Of a stretch of DNA of 64,000 nt, positions 29,224 through 38,176 are shown piece after piece; position 1 is the stretch's first letter; each line of letters starts with the position of its first letter. Under the pieces are notes generated by a model, which ran no database searches, had not been told where the DNA came from, and was given only the letters and a program-made list of their open reading frames with translations. This stretch comes from Methyloceanibacter methanicus (GTDB lineage: Bacteria; Pseudomonadota; Alphaproteobacteria; Rhizobiales; Methyloligellaceae): positions 186,001-250,000 of the forward strand of contig NZ_LPWG01000012.1 of assembly GCF_001723285.1 (NCBI RefSeq), in the 5' to 3' direction. The position numbers were made by a program, and so were the translations under genes.

Positions 29224-30155
29224 GCTTCCTCCCGGACGGTCCGAGTGCTGCCGGGCAGGGCCGCGGCGAGGAATGCGTCGACCACGGTGTCCGACAAGCG
29301 AAGGCTGGTGACCTTCTGCAGACCGTTCCAGGCAGGCATGGAATTGACCTCCAGCACGAGGAAGCGCCCATCGCGCGCCTGGATGATATCCACACCGGCA
29401 TAGTCCGCGCCAACGCTAGCTGCCGCGCCGACCGCGAGTTCGGCGAGCTCTTGACTGGCGATCGCCGCCTCGGCCCGGGCGCCGAGCTTGATATTGGTGA
29501 TCCAGTCTTCCCCGTGCCGGATCATCGAGGCGACCACGCGCCCGCCGCAGACGAACAAACGCCAGTCCTGATGGTGCTCCTGCGCGGGCGGAACGAACTC
29601 CTGCAGATAGTAGACACCGTCGACCGCCTCCGGCGGCGACAAATCGCTCGCCGTCTCGATCAGGCGGACGCCCTTGCCTTGCGCCCCGAACAGCGGCTTC
29701 TCGACGATCTTGTGACCTTCCGAAGCGAGGCGCGCGACCACCTCCTCCGCCGTGCTGCGATCGACGCCGGCAAAGGTGCGCGGGGTCGGCAGACCGGCCT
29801 TCTGCAGGAAGAAGGTCGTCGTGGATTTGTCCACGCAGCGCTCGATGGCGCGGGCATCGTTCCAGACCGTGACGCCGCGTTCCCGCAAGGCATGCAGCAG
29901 GCCGAGATAGAGGGTCACCTGTTCGAAGCTGCCGCCCGGAATGAACCGGACGAAAGCGCCGTGCGGACAGTGATCCCCCAGCCCCGGGATGGCGAGGCCG
30001 GTCGCGGTTTCCGTGGAGAAGCCGCAAGCGGGCAGGGGCGCGACCACGGGTTTGATGCCCCGCCGCTCGAAAGCACGCCGGAGGCTCCTGCCGTGCCAGT
30101 CCCGCCCGTCGCCAAAGAGGACGACGGACGGTGTTGTGGCGGTATCGCTGATCAT
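29220..30155 (-). CDS. RimK-like ATP-grasp ligase of the H4MPT cluster
   Basis: 311 aa ATP-grasp enzyme. It shows VEKPLFGAQGKGVRLIE-type lysine and glycine-loop (IVEKPLFGAQGKG), the YYLQEFVPPA segment, and the metal-binding end DYAGVDIIQARDGRFLVLEVNSMPAWNGL. RimK/MptN-type ligases add glutamate; here it may add glutamates to H4MPT or the methanofuran analogue (inference from family and position). It lies six bases downstream of mch and overlaps the CitG-like gene by four bases. Confidence 0.86.
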   Translation of the reverse strand: MISDTATTPSVVLFGDGRDWHGRSLRRAFERRGIKPVVAPLPACGFSTETATGLAIPGLGDHCPHGAFVRFIPGGSFEQVTLYLGLLHALRERGVTVWNDARAIERCVDKSTTTFFLQKAGLPTPRTFAGVDRSTAEEVVARLASEGHKIVEKPLFGAQGKGVRLIETASDLSPPEAVDGVYYLQEFVPPAQEHHQDWRLFVCGGRVVASMIRHGEDWITNIKLGARAEAAIASQELAELAVGAAASVGADYAGVDIIQARDGRFLVLEVNSMPAWNGLQKVTSLRLSDTVVDAFLAAALPGSTRTVREEA

Positions 30156-30161
30156 CGAGCC

Positions 30162-31127
30162 CTACGAGAAGGAGCGATTGAGAACGGCGTCGTCGATGGC
30201 GCCGCCTTCGAAGCTTTTCCCGGTCGACAGGGACGTCACCGTAACCTTCGCCGGGCTGAACAGCATCGGATCGATCTGGTAGAAATCGCCTTTGACGGCG
30301 GCGAAGATTTCCGCGAACGGCTTGCCGTAATCCTTCGAGTTCTTGCTCGGGAGTTCCTTGGCGAGTTTCTTCGCAGCCTTCTCGTCACCCTCCACATACA
30401 GATGCGCCCGGCCGCCATAGATGATGGCGTCGTTCGTGCGGCCCATGGCTTCCACGAAGCCGGGGACCGGCGGCGGAATCGGCACCGTGGCCATGCCGTC
30501 GACGATGTTCTCGAGCGGGAAGTGCAACTCGTGGGCCTTGTGCAGCGCGACTTCCAGGCTCCGGCCGGCGACCTGGACCGAGCCCGCAAGGCTCGAGGTC
30601 GGCGCAAACAAGAAGGTCAGCTTCTCGGGCGGCAGGCCGCACGCCTTGGCCACATCCTCGACGAGCGCGGCTGGCGGGGCGTTGTCGGACTCGAGCACGA
30701 GCGCGGCGGTCTTCGCCTTGTCCCGATAGCCCAGTTCCTTGAACAGCGGTTCGGACGAGCCCATCGCGCGGGCCGGGCCCGAGCCCAGCATGTAAAAATC
30801 CTTGCCGTCGGCATCCTTGCCCGACAGGCTCCAGCCCGCATATTGCGAACCGAGACAGGCCAGTACCGGCTGGCTTGTATGGACGGTGATCAGGAAGGGC
30901 CATTTGTCGCCGGTAGCGGCGGTCTCGAAGGACACGACGCCGAGTCCGGCCAGGCAGATTTCCGCGAGATGGCGTCCGGCTTCCAGGCCCCCAACAGCCT
31001 CGACGCCGCAGTCGATCAGCGTTTCCCCCAAAGACCCCTTCGACACGCCGACCCGCAAGGCGTCGGCATTGTCGATCAGATTCTGCACCAACGGTGCGAC
31101 CTGCGTATTCAAGCTTGGTTTTTTCAT
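30162..31127 (-). CDS. mch: Methenyl-H4MPT cyclohydrolase Mch
   Basis: 321 aa enzyme that hydrolyses methenyl-H4MPT to N5-formyl-H4MPT. Family segments are the start SLNTQVAPLVQNLIDNADALRV, CGVEAVGGLEAGRHLAEICLAGLG, YAGWSLSG, LGSGPARAMG and PPEKLTFLFAPTSSLAGSVQVAGRSLE. It is in a minus-strand operon of mtdB, the ATP-grasp gene, mch, the RimK-like gene and the CitG-like gene. MtdB supplies its substrate and FhcD uses its product. Confidence 0.97.
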   Translation of the reverse strand: MKKPSLNTQVAPLVQNLIDNADALRVGVSKGSLGETLIDCGVEAVGGLEAGRHLAEICLAGLGVVSFETAATGDKWPFLITVHTSQPVLACLGSQYAGWSLSGKDADGKDFYMLGSGPARAMGSSEPLFKELGYRDKAKTAALVLESDNAPPAALVEDVAKACGLPPEKLTFLFAPTSSLAGSVQVAGRSLEVALHKAHELHFPLENIVDGMATVPIPPPVPGFVEAMGRTNDAIIYGGRAHLYVEGDEKAAKKLAKELPSKNSKDYGKPFAEIFAAVKGDFYQIDPMLFSPAKVTVTSLSTGKSFEGGAIDDAVLNRSFS

Positions 31128-31154
31128 CTGTTCCTTCGCATTCGCGTGGTGTTC

Positions 31155-32299
31155 TTATTGCGTGCGTTCGGGATGTTCGGACACCGCCAACGCGCTCAAC
31201 AGATCGTTGATGCGCGTTTGCAGGAGGCGCCGCGCATCGTCCACCGATCCCGCCCGCGCCAGTAGAGTGCATATCGGACGCTCTTTGTCGATCCGTTGAC
31301 CGATCTTCGGCAGATCCGCCGCCCATGCGGGCCAGGCCATCTGGATAGGGATCGTGAGCGTCTCCGGCGCGAAGGCGATCGCCGATGCGGCCGCGCTTTC
31401 GAATACGGGAGCGCGGGATGGCAAAGCACCGTGCTGCACCGCATCGAGATGGATATCGAGAAGCGGCGTCGGCGTGCTTGCGAAGATGTCGAGCGTAGCG
31501 CCGGGGCGCGGGTTGACCTCCAGCAGCACCGGATCGTCGCCTTGCAGCACGAAGTCGGCCGAATTCAGTCCCGTCAATCCGAACGCGGCGGCGAGGCGCA
31601 AGATGATTTCGGTCATGCGCGCGCTGGCGCTCCGAGAAAGGTCCGCCGGCTGACAGGCGCCCCCAAAGCGCCACGGCTTGCCGGGGGCCGGCGCGGTCCA
31701 TTGTTCGCTGAAACCGAGCACGACAGCGTCATTGCCGGCCGCCGCGAAGAGCGCGGAGATCGACCGCCCCGGCACCAGCCTTTGGAAATAGAGATCGGCC
31801 CGGTCCTTTGGCGCGCCCGCAAGGCCGATATGGCTGCCACCGGCACCGCCGCGCCGTTTTGCGATCCAGCCCTTCGGATCGCGTGGGGCGCCGAGACGCG
31901 TTTCAGGGTGGGCGATGCCGTATCGCCCCAAATCCGCGAAGAAGCGCGCCGGGTCGTGATTCGCGCCACGATGTCGGCATCGTTGCCGAGGAGGACCCAC
32001 CGTTCCGCCAGCTCTGCGAGGAGCCGGGTTCGGTCCTCGAAGCCCGACCCATAGATCAGGCCGATGAGCGGGGAGGGCGCTCGCGTGCGAGCACTCGAGC
32101 GCGGGTGTCAGCGCCGTCCGTTGAAAGCCGGAGGCGATGTCGCCGGGCATTTTGCGCACCCCGTGGGCGAGTGCCTCCGTATCCCGGTCGCGAAGAAATC
32201 CGCGACGAGGGGCGTGTAGCCCGCATCCGTTGCGGCGCGGGCCAGCGCCCGGCCCGAGACCGCGGCGATCAGGACCGAACCGCGCGGTTGCCGGGACAA
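31155..32299 (-). CDS. ATP-grasp protein between mtdB and mch, OrfY type (three frameshifts)
   Basis: About 381 aa after repair. From TTG 32299: MSRQPRGSVLIAAVSGRALA ... VADFFATG in one frame, then DTEALAHGVRKMPGDIASGFQR, then PLIGLIYGSGFEDRTRLLAEL, then DPARFFADLGRYGIAHPETRL and the ATP-grasp core (YFQRLVPGRSISALF, LNSADFVLQGDDPVLLEVNPRPGATLDIF). Breaks are at 32183-32185 (G missing on the coding strand), 32070-32073 (one extra base in a run of four) and about 31958-31963 (one missing). After correction the gene ends at 31155. ATP-grasp proteins at this position are required for H4MPT-dependent metabolism in Methylobacterium by published mutant work (orfY); the reaction is unknown. Confidence 0.8.
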
Positions 32300-32300
32300 C

Positions 32301-33209
32301 TCAGGACGTGAGCTCTTGGGCGAGTTCGTAAGCGGCGCGGAAGTCGAGATAGACCGGCTTTTCGGCCTTGATCATCTCCTTGAACATGCCGATTTCGGTC
32401 TTGTACTTGATGTCGCCGATGGCCAGCGCTCCGATGCCGACCGTGCCGTCGGTACCCTCGACCGGGACGCCATTGTCCTGAATGCCGACGCCCTCGATCC
32501 CGAGTGGCGGCACGGCGTTCACGTCCGCGACCACTTTGAGGTTCTTCGCCGGGCTGTATTGGGCAAGGCTCAGGATCTGGCGCCCAGCCGGCCCCGCCGA
32601 GAAGATGACATCGGCACTTTGGGCCAGCTCGACCTTTTGCTCTTCGGTCGTGCCGTCCGCATAGTCGAGATCGACGCCGAAGCGGTCATTGGCTTCCATG
32701 GTCAGCCGGCGCACCCGCTCCGGGCCGTCATAGCCCACGAGGAACGCCTTGGCGCCGTCCATCGAGGCGATCACGGCGGAGGCGAACGCAACCACGCCCG
32801 TGCCGCCATAGACGATCACCCGCTTGTCCTTGAAGTCCGTGTCGAACTTGGTCTTCAGCGCGGTCTTGGCGCAGGCGACCATGGCCGCGGCCGTGGTGAA
32901 GGACCCGGCGGGATCGGCGAACACGGACACCTCGAAGGGCGGCACCATGGCCTTCTTGGCCTTGTCCATCATGTCGAGCGACTCGATGGCGCGCTTGCCG
33001 CCGATGAAGACGGCTTGCCGTTTGATCCCCTCGGGGCTCCGCGAGAAGATGGCGTCCTGCACGAGGCCGTAAATGTCCTCAATCGTCGCGTTCGTGTACG
33101 GAATGGCGTGATCGTAGCCGGCGTCGATCCCCATGTTGATGTCGAACGGGCTCATATATTTGAGCGGTGTGACCATGTGCAGAATACGTGGCGGGGCCAT
33201 CGTTTGCAT
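32301..33209 (-). CDS. mtdB: NAD(P)-dependent methylene-H4MPT dehydrogenase MtdB
   Basis: 302 aa dehydrogenase that oxidises methylene-H4MPT to methenyl-H4MPT. The start ILHMVTPLKYMSPFDINMGIDAGYD and the Rossmann segment VIVYGGTGVVAFASAVIASMDGA are characteristic. LLVGYDGPERVRR-like (here FLVGYDGPERVRR) and DVNAVPPLGIEGVG complete the family pattern. It separates from MtdA by this N-terminus and by the H4MPT context. It is the first gene of the mtdB-orfY-mch-rimK-citG operon; the stop is one base before the next TTG start. Confidence 0.95.
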   Translation of the reverse strand: MQTMAPPRILHMVTPLKYMSPFDINMGIDAGYDHAIPYTNATIEDIYGLVQDAIFSRSPEGIKRQAVFIGGKRAIESLDMMDKAKKAMVPPFEVSVFADPAGSFTTAAAMVACAKTALKTKFDTDFKDKRVIVYGGTGVVAFASAVIASMDGAKAFLVGYDGPERVRRLTMEANDRFGVDLDYADGTTEEQKVELAQSADVIFSAGPAGRQILSLAQYSPAKNLKVVADVNAVPPLGIEGVGIQDNGVPVEGTDGTVGIGALAIGDIKYKTEIGMFKEMIKAEKPVYLDFRAAYELAQELTS

Positions 33210-33346
33210 CTCCCCAGACTTTTGCGGCCTCGGTGCGTTTTCGCACGTCCAGCCCGATGTGTTGCTCTTATGGAACTCGCTTTAGCACATTGGGCGCAGG
33301 TGCAAACAACTTCAAACGCTCAAAGACCGTCGCGGGCCCGATGGAC

Positions 33347-34363
33347 TTACGGTCTTCGCGTCGTGCCCGCGCGCGAGTGGGTGATCTCCGCGCCCTCGTT
33401 GCGGCCCTTGGCCACGAGCAATTGCAGCGCCGCACCGGCGTCCGCATCGGACGCGATCCGAAGGAGCCGTTGCGCCTCGGTCTCCGATTGCGCAAAGGCG
33501 AATCCCGTCGGCCCCCAGGAGCTTTGGCCGAGCCCCGTCACGCCGGCCGCGCGCAAGGCATCGAGGACCGCGCCAACGCGCGGGCTGGTATAGACGCCGC
33601 CCTGGCGGGGCGCGAAATAGTCGCCCATCCGGGCCTGGAGATAGCCCACCTCTTCGCAGAACACGCCGAAATCGCCGGTCTCGAGCGCCGGCAGCGCGCG
33701 CTCCACGATGCGTGCTTCCAAGGCGGCGCGCGCCTCCTCGGAATAGGCGGGCGAGGCTTCGAAGGCCGCGATCTCGTCCTCGCCGTCGAGGCCCTTTGTC
33801 TCGGGGTCGAAGATCAGCAACGTCCGCCAGCTCGAGGGGAAGGGAACGCGCGCCACGAGTTGCGGCAACGCGCCATCGCGCGGGCCGCTATCGAGCACGG
33901 CGCCGCCGGTTTCGAACGTGGCGATGCCGATCCCGGACCGGGCGCCGCGTCCGAGCGTACGGGCAATGTCGGCTGGCGACAGGTCGAGCCCCTCGAGCGC
34001 CGCGACGGCGGCGCCCACGGCCAGGGCGAGCTGCGTGCCCGAGCCAAGCCCGGCATGGGATGGGATCGCCTCGGAGATATCGAGCCGATAGGCGCTGTCG
34101 AGCCCCTGCGCCTCGGCCAGGGCCCGGAGATAGCGCGCGGCGCGTTCGGCCTCGGGGCCGCTGAAGGCGTCCTCGCGGGCGTGCTGCAGCGTGAGCCGGG
34201 TCCATGGCCGGTCGAGCGACAGCCCGAAACTGCCGAAGGGCCGTGCCGTCCGGCCGCTGGGATCGAAGAACCCGAAATGCAGACGCGCGGTCGTGGCGAC
34301 GCTCACGGCCGATTCGAGATCGTCTTTGCGAGGCTGAGACACGTCAGTGAACGCTGTTTCCAT
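33347..34363 (-). CDS. mptG: Beta-RFAP synthase (H4MPT biosynthesis)
   Basis: 338 aa GHMP-kinase-fold enzyme. Beta-ribofuranosylaminobenzene 5'-phosphate synthase joins 4-aminobenzoate to PRPP in the first committed step of H4MPT synthesis. Features are TTARLHFGFFDPSGRTARPFGSFGLSLDRP, the glycine-rich loop PSHAGLGSGTQLALAVGAA, and the C-terminal GVTGLGQSSWGPTGFAF. The start is ATG 34363; the frame open upstream overlaps the next gene. It lies 137 bases upstream of mtdB on the same strand. pabB-pabC some 6 kb away supplies the aminobenzoate. Confidence 0.93.
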   Translation of the reverse strand: METAFTDVSQPRKDDLESAVSVATTARLHFGFFDPSGRTARPFGSFGLSLDRPWTRLTLQHAREDAFSGPEAERAARYLRALAEAQGLDSAYRLDISEAIPSHAGLGSGTQLALAVGAAVAALEGLDLSPADIARTLGRGARSGIGIATFETGGAVLDSGPRDGALPQLVARVPFPSSWRTLLIFDPETKGLDGEDEIAAFEASPAYSEEARAALEARIVERALPALETGDFGVFCEEVGYLQARMGDYFAPRQGGVYTSPRVGAVLDALRAAGVTGLGQSSWGPTGFAFAQSETEAQRLLRIASDADAGAALQLLVAKGRNEGAEITHSRAGTTRRP

Positions 34364-34385
34364 GGGGGCTAGAACTCCAGCGGCA

Positions 34386-34769
34386 TCAGAACATGCCGTT
34401 CGCGTTCGCCGAAGTCTCTGGCGCAACCTGCAGAACGTCCCAGTGCTCGACGATCTTCCCCGCCGCGTCCAGCCGGAAGATGTCGATGCCGATCCAATCG
34501 GCATCGCCGGGCCACTCTTGAAGACAATGCAGCACCACGAAATCGCCCTCGGCCAAGATGCGCTTGAAGGTCACGCGCTTGCCGGGATAACGGAGCTGCA
34601 TCTCCTCGAAATAGGCGATGAACCCGTCTTTCCCGTCCTTCACGCGGGGATTGTGCTGAATATAAGCGTCGCCCGCATAGCGCGCGATCGCCTCACGCGG
34701 CTGCGATTCATTGAAGGCGAGGTCGTAGAAGGCCACCACGGTATCCTTATTGCGCTCAAGGTCCGGCAT
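34386..34769 (-). CDS. SnoaL/NTF2-like protein
   Basis: 127 aa protein with the SnoaL-like cone fold: NKDTVVAFYDLAFNESQPREAIARYAGDAYIQHNP, GFIAYFEEMQLRYPGKRVTFKRILAEGDFVVLHC and DIFRLDAAGKIVEHWDVLQ. Family members are often cyclases, isomerases or of unknown role, and no substrate is apparent. It lies 22 bases before mptG on the same strand, possibly co-transcribed, and divergently from the pterin dehydratase. The ATG at 34769 gives the standard N-terminus. Confidence 0.85.
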   Translation of the reverse strand: MPDLERNKDTVVAFYDLAFNESQPREAIARYAGDAYIQHNPRVKDGKDGFIAYFEEMQLRYPGKRVTFKRILAEGDFVVLHCLQEWPGDADWIGIDIFRLDAAGKIVEHWDVLQVAPETSANANGMF

Positions 34770-34897
34770 AGGCGTTCTCCCCGAACGGCCTCCATTGATC
34801 GGTCCGCAGCGCGCCGATATGCTCGCGGGCGTGATTGCGGAAAGAGCGGCGCGCGGTTCGAAGATGTTGCGCCGCACTGTTTCAAAAGAAGAGAGCG

Positions 34898-35284
34898 ATG
34901 GCAACGAAAGAGCGCACCTACAGCGACGCGGAAGTCGAGGAGCGTCTGAAGAAAGAGCTCCCTCACTGGTATCTCGAAGACGGCTGGATTCGTCGCAAAT
35001 TCAAGACGAACAGCTGGAAGGGGACGCTGATGGTGATCAACACCGTCGGCCATCTCTCCGAGGCGGCCTGGCACCATCCCGACATCACCGCCTCCTATGC
35101 CTGGGTCGAGGTGCGGCTGATGAACCACGCGGCCAAGGGGATCACCGACAAGGACTTCGAGCTTGCGAAGAAGATCGAGGACGTCGTGCACTGGCAACCG
35201 GGCGCCGAGGGCGGCGCGCTGGAAGGAACGCCGGAAGACGACATGCGATTCTCGTATATCAAGTACGACAGGCCCAAGGACTAA
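34898..35284 (+). CDS. Pterin-4a-carbinolamine dehydratase family protein
   Basis: 128 aa protein of the PCD/DCoH family, enzymes that dehydrate 4a-hydroxytetrahydrobiopterin. The active-site pattern GHLSEAAWHHPDITASYAWVEVRLMNHAAKGITDKDFELAKKIE is evident. No phenylalanine hydroxylase is near; placed between mptG and fhcB it may serve H4MPT metabolism or synthesis (inference). The ATG at 34898 has a GAAGAGAG box; the open frame upstream adds 21 arginine-rich residues not typical of the family. Confidence 0.87.
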   Translation: MATKERTYSDAEVEERLKKELPHWYLEDGWIRRKFKTNSWKGTLMVINTVGHLSEAAWHHPDITASYAWVEVRLMNHAAKGITDKDFELAKKIEDVVHWQPGAEGGALEGTPEDDMRFSYIKYDRPKD

Positions 35285-35467
35285 CCGTTCGCCTGCGCGT
35301 GCTCAGTTCCTGGGCACGGACAAGGGCGGTCCGCTGACCCATCTCAGTTGACGAACCCAAGCGGGCAAATTTGTCCGCGAACGCGTCCGGCTGCGCTTGC
35401 GCCCGGGAAGCCACCTGTTTATCTGTGTAACGAGTTCAAGAAGAAGACGCCGGGGAGGACAACGAGT

Positions 35468-36541
35468 TTGGACAGCACGCTCCAACGTGCAGCGGATTTA
35501 CTCGCACAAGCACGTTTCCCGGTTTTCGGCGGGCTCTTTACGGATGTGAACGGCGCCGCGGCGGCCTTGGCCCTGGCGCAGAAACTGGGCGGCGTGGTCG
35601 ACCATGCCGCCAGCGAAGGCATGTCCCGGGCGGCGCGCGTCATGCGCGAGACGGGATCCACCCCGGCGAGCTTCGGCGAGGTCCGCAATCGTGCCGACAC
35701 GATCGTGCTGATCGGCGACAGTCCGCGCGCGCGCGACCCGGAACTCCTGGAAAAGCTGTTTCCCGCCAAGGCCTTGCCGCGGCCGGGCGACAATGCGCGC
35801 GAGCTCGTCGTCGTCGGCGCCAAGAAGGGCAAGACGCCGGCCGGTCTTCGCACCACGGAGATCGATGGCAAGACCGCGTTGCCGGAGCTTGTCGCGTCGC
35901 TGGGGGCCGCTATCCGCGAGTTGCCGTTTGAGATTCGCGATGCGGCGCTGGCCAAGAAGATCTTGTCCACGGGCAAGCGGTTGCGCGAATCGGCCTTCGC
36001 CGTGTTCGTCTATGACCCCGCCGAAATCGAGGAGCCCGTGCTCCACACGGTGCTCGAAGCCGTCCGCCATCTCGTCAAGACCACGCGCGCGGCGACGCTG
36101 TCGCTGGCCGCGCCCGGGAACGGCGAGGGCGTCAATCTCTGTTCGACCTGGACCTGTGGCTTGCCGGTGCGAACCAGCTTCGCGGGCGAGACGCCGGAGA
36201 ACAATATGTGGGCCTTCGAGACCGAACGCCTCTTGAAGAGCGGCGAGGCGGACGCTCTCGTGTGGATCGATGCGCTCGATGGCGCCGATGCCGCACCGCC
36301 GACGCGGGCTTTCCGCGGCATTTCATCGGTCGTGCTGTCGTCCAAGCCGGTGAAGGCGGGCCGCGACGACGTGGTGGTCGAAGTGGGCGCCGCCGTCGCC
36401 GACCATGACGCCGCGGTCTACCTGCCGCCCATCGCGGGGATCGGCGAGGTCAAGGCAACGTCAGCGGATGCGTCCAAGCCGACCGTGGCGGACGTGTTGA
36501 ATAAGATCGGTACACTGATCGATGCGAAGAGGGCCGCTTGA
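35468..36541 (+). CDS. fhcB: Formyltransferase/hydrolase complex subunit B
   Basis: 357 aa FhcB, the subunit related to formylmethanofuran dehydrogenase FmdB/FwdB. In methylotrophs the FhcABCD complex converts formyl-H4MPT to formate via a methanofuran analogue. Segments ARFPVFGGLFTDVNGAAAALALAQKLGGVVDH and NLCSTWTCGLPVRTSFAGETPENNMWAFET fit. As in other Fhc complexes, it lacks the CxxC Fe-S and molybdopterin motifs of the archaeal enzyme. I chose TTG at 35468, eight bases after GGAGGA. The stop overlaps the fhcA start (TGATG). Confidence 0.93.
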   Translation: MDSTLQRAADLLAQARFPVFGGLFTDVNGAAAALALAQKLGGVVDHAASEGMSRAARVMRETGSTPASFGEVRNRADTIVLIGDSPRARDPELLEKLFPAKALPRPGDNARELVVVGAKKGKTPAGLRTTEIDGKTALPELVASLGAAIRELPFEIRDAALAKKILSTGKRLRESAFAVFVYDPAEIEEPVLHTVLEAVRHLVKTTRAATLSLAAPGNGEGVNLCSTWTCGLPVRTSFAGETPENNMWAFETERLLKSGEADALVWIDALDGADAAPPTRAFRGISSVVLSSKPVKAGRDDVVVEVGAAVADHDAAVYLPPIAGIGEVKATSADASKPTVADVLNKIGTLIDAKRAA

Positions 36542-38175
36542 TGCTCACCCAGCTCAAGGGCGGTCGCGTCATCGATCCCGCGCATAATCGCGATGCGGTG
36601 GGCGATGTCTATCTCGAGAACGGACGCATCGTCGATGCACCGGAAGGGCGCGAGCCCGATGAGGTGCATAACGTCTCGGGCAAGATCGTCATGGCCGGCG
36701 CGATCGACGTGCATTCGCATATCGCCGGCACCAACGTGACCCTTGGCCGGCAGTTGATGCCGGAGTTGCCGCTCATGGCCTCGGCCGAAGGGCAGCCCAT
36801 TCTGCCGTCGTCTGCCGCCTGGGGCTCGTACGCCACCGGCATTCGCTACGCGGAGATGGGCTACACGACGGTGATCGAGCCCGCGATGATCCCGACCCAT
36901 GCCATCCAGGCGCACAAGGAGATGGCGTCGATCCCGATCATCGACGTGGCGGGCCTCGTGATTCTCGGCAATGACGACTACACGCTCAACCTGCTCCGGA
37001 CGGGCAACGTCAAGAGCGACGAGTTGAAGGATTACGTCGCCTGGACCCTCATGCATTCCAAGGCGCTCGGCTTGAAGGTCATCAACGCGGGCGGTTCCGA
37101 GGCCTTCAAGTTCAACGCGCGGACCTTCGATCTGGACGAACAGGTGCCGGAATACGGCGTGACCTCGCGCGGCATCGTCGAGGCCATGCAGCAGGCGATC
37201 GCCGATCTCGGCGTCCCGCATCCGCCCCATGTCCACACCAACAATCTCGGCATCGCGGGCAATGTGGACACGGCCGTGGCGACGTTGGAAGCCACCCAGG
37301 CCCATCCGATCCACTTGGCGCATATCCAGTTCTACGGCTACGGCAAGGAAGGCGATAAGGGCTTCTCGTCCGGTGCGCCGCGCCTCATGGAAGCGATCAA
37401 CAAGAACAAGAAAGCGACCGTGGATGTCGGTCAGGTCATGTTCGGGCAGACCGTCACCATTTCCGGCGATGTGTTGCGCCAGTTCACGGCGCGCGCGGCT
37501 AACCCCAAGAAGTGGGTCATCAATCAGGCCGATGGCAACGGCACGGGCATCGTTCCGTACAATTATAAGAAGAAGAGCTTCGTCAACGCGCTGCAATGGG
37601 CCATCGGCCTCGAGATATTCCTGCTCGCGGAGGATCCGTGGCGGGTGCTGTTCTCGACAGATCATCCCAACGGTGCGCTGTTCGTCCGCTATCCGGAAAT
37701 CTTCCATCTTCTGATGGACAAGAACGAGCGGTTGCGCTGGTTCGACCGGTTGCCGGAAGCCTCGCGTCAGGTCTCGGGTCTTGCCGGGATTTCGCGTGAA
37801 CTGACCTTGTCCGAATTGGCGATTATCACGCGGGCCGCGCCGGCGAAGGTCCTGGGGCTCACGGACCGGGGCCATTTGGCGCCGGGCGCCATTGCCGACG
37901 TGGCCGTCTACACCGATCAGAAGAACAAGACGAAAATGTTCTCCGCCGCCGACCTGGTGTTCAAATCGGGCAAGCTCGTGGTGCGCAACGGCAATGTCGT
38001 GGATGTGAGCTGGGGCCGCTGCTATCACGTGGACCCGGGCTTCGACCGCCAGATCGAAAATCGCGTGCGGTCCTTCTACGAGACCTATTATGGTGCCGAC
38101 CCGTCATGGTTCGGCGTGACCCCAACCGTTTCCGATCGTCCCGATCGGTTCGCGACCATTCCTTGTGCGAGCTGA
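36541..38175 (+). CDS. fhcA: Formyltransferase/hydrolase complex subunit A
   Basis: 544 aa amidohydrolase-fold subunit, the hydrolytic centre that releases formate from formylmethanofuran. Metal-ligand motifs are IDVHSHIAG near residue 60, the PHVHTNNLGIAGN segment, HLAHIQFYGYG, and the aspartate region FSTDHPNGALFVRYPEIFHLLMD. Length and order match FhcA/FmdA. It sits in the tight fhcB-A-D-C operon. Confidence 0.97.
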   Translation: MLTQLKGGRVIDPAHNRDAVGDVYLENGRIVDAPEGREPDEVHNVSGKIVMAGAIDVHSHIAGTNVTLGRQLMPELPLMASAEGQPILPSSAAWGSYATGIRYAEMGYTTVIEPAMIPTHAIQAHKEMASIPIIDVAGLVILGNDDYTLNLLRTGNVKSDELKDYVAWTLMHSKALGLKVINAGGSEAFKFNARTFDLDEQVPEYGVTSRGIVEAMQQAIADLGVPHPPHVHTNNLGIAGNVDTAVATLEATQAHPIHLAHIQFYGYGKEGDKGFSSGAPRLMEAINKNKKATVDVGQVMFGQTVTISGDVLRQFTARAANPKKWVINQADGNGTGIVPYNYKKKSFVNALQWAIGLEIFLLAEDPWRVLFSTDHPNGALFVRYPEIFHLLMDKNERLRWFDRLPEASRQVSGLAGISRELTLSELAIITRAAPAKVLGLTDRGHLAPGAIADVAVYTDQKNKTKMFSAADLVFKSGKLVVRNGNVVDVSWGRCYHVDPGFDRQIENRVRSFYETYYGADPSWFGVTPTVSDRPDRFATIPCAS

Positions 38176-38176
38176 C

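Noticed and set aside
36418-38028. Minus-strand frame opposite fhcA
   Set aside because: Shadow; fhcA motifs are complete on the plus strand.
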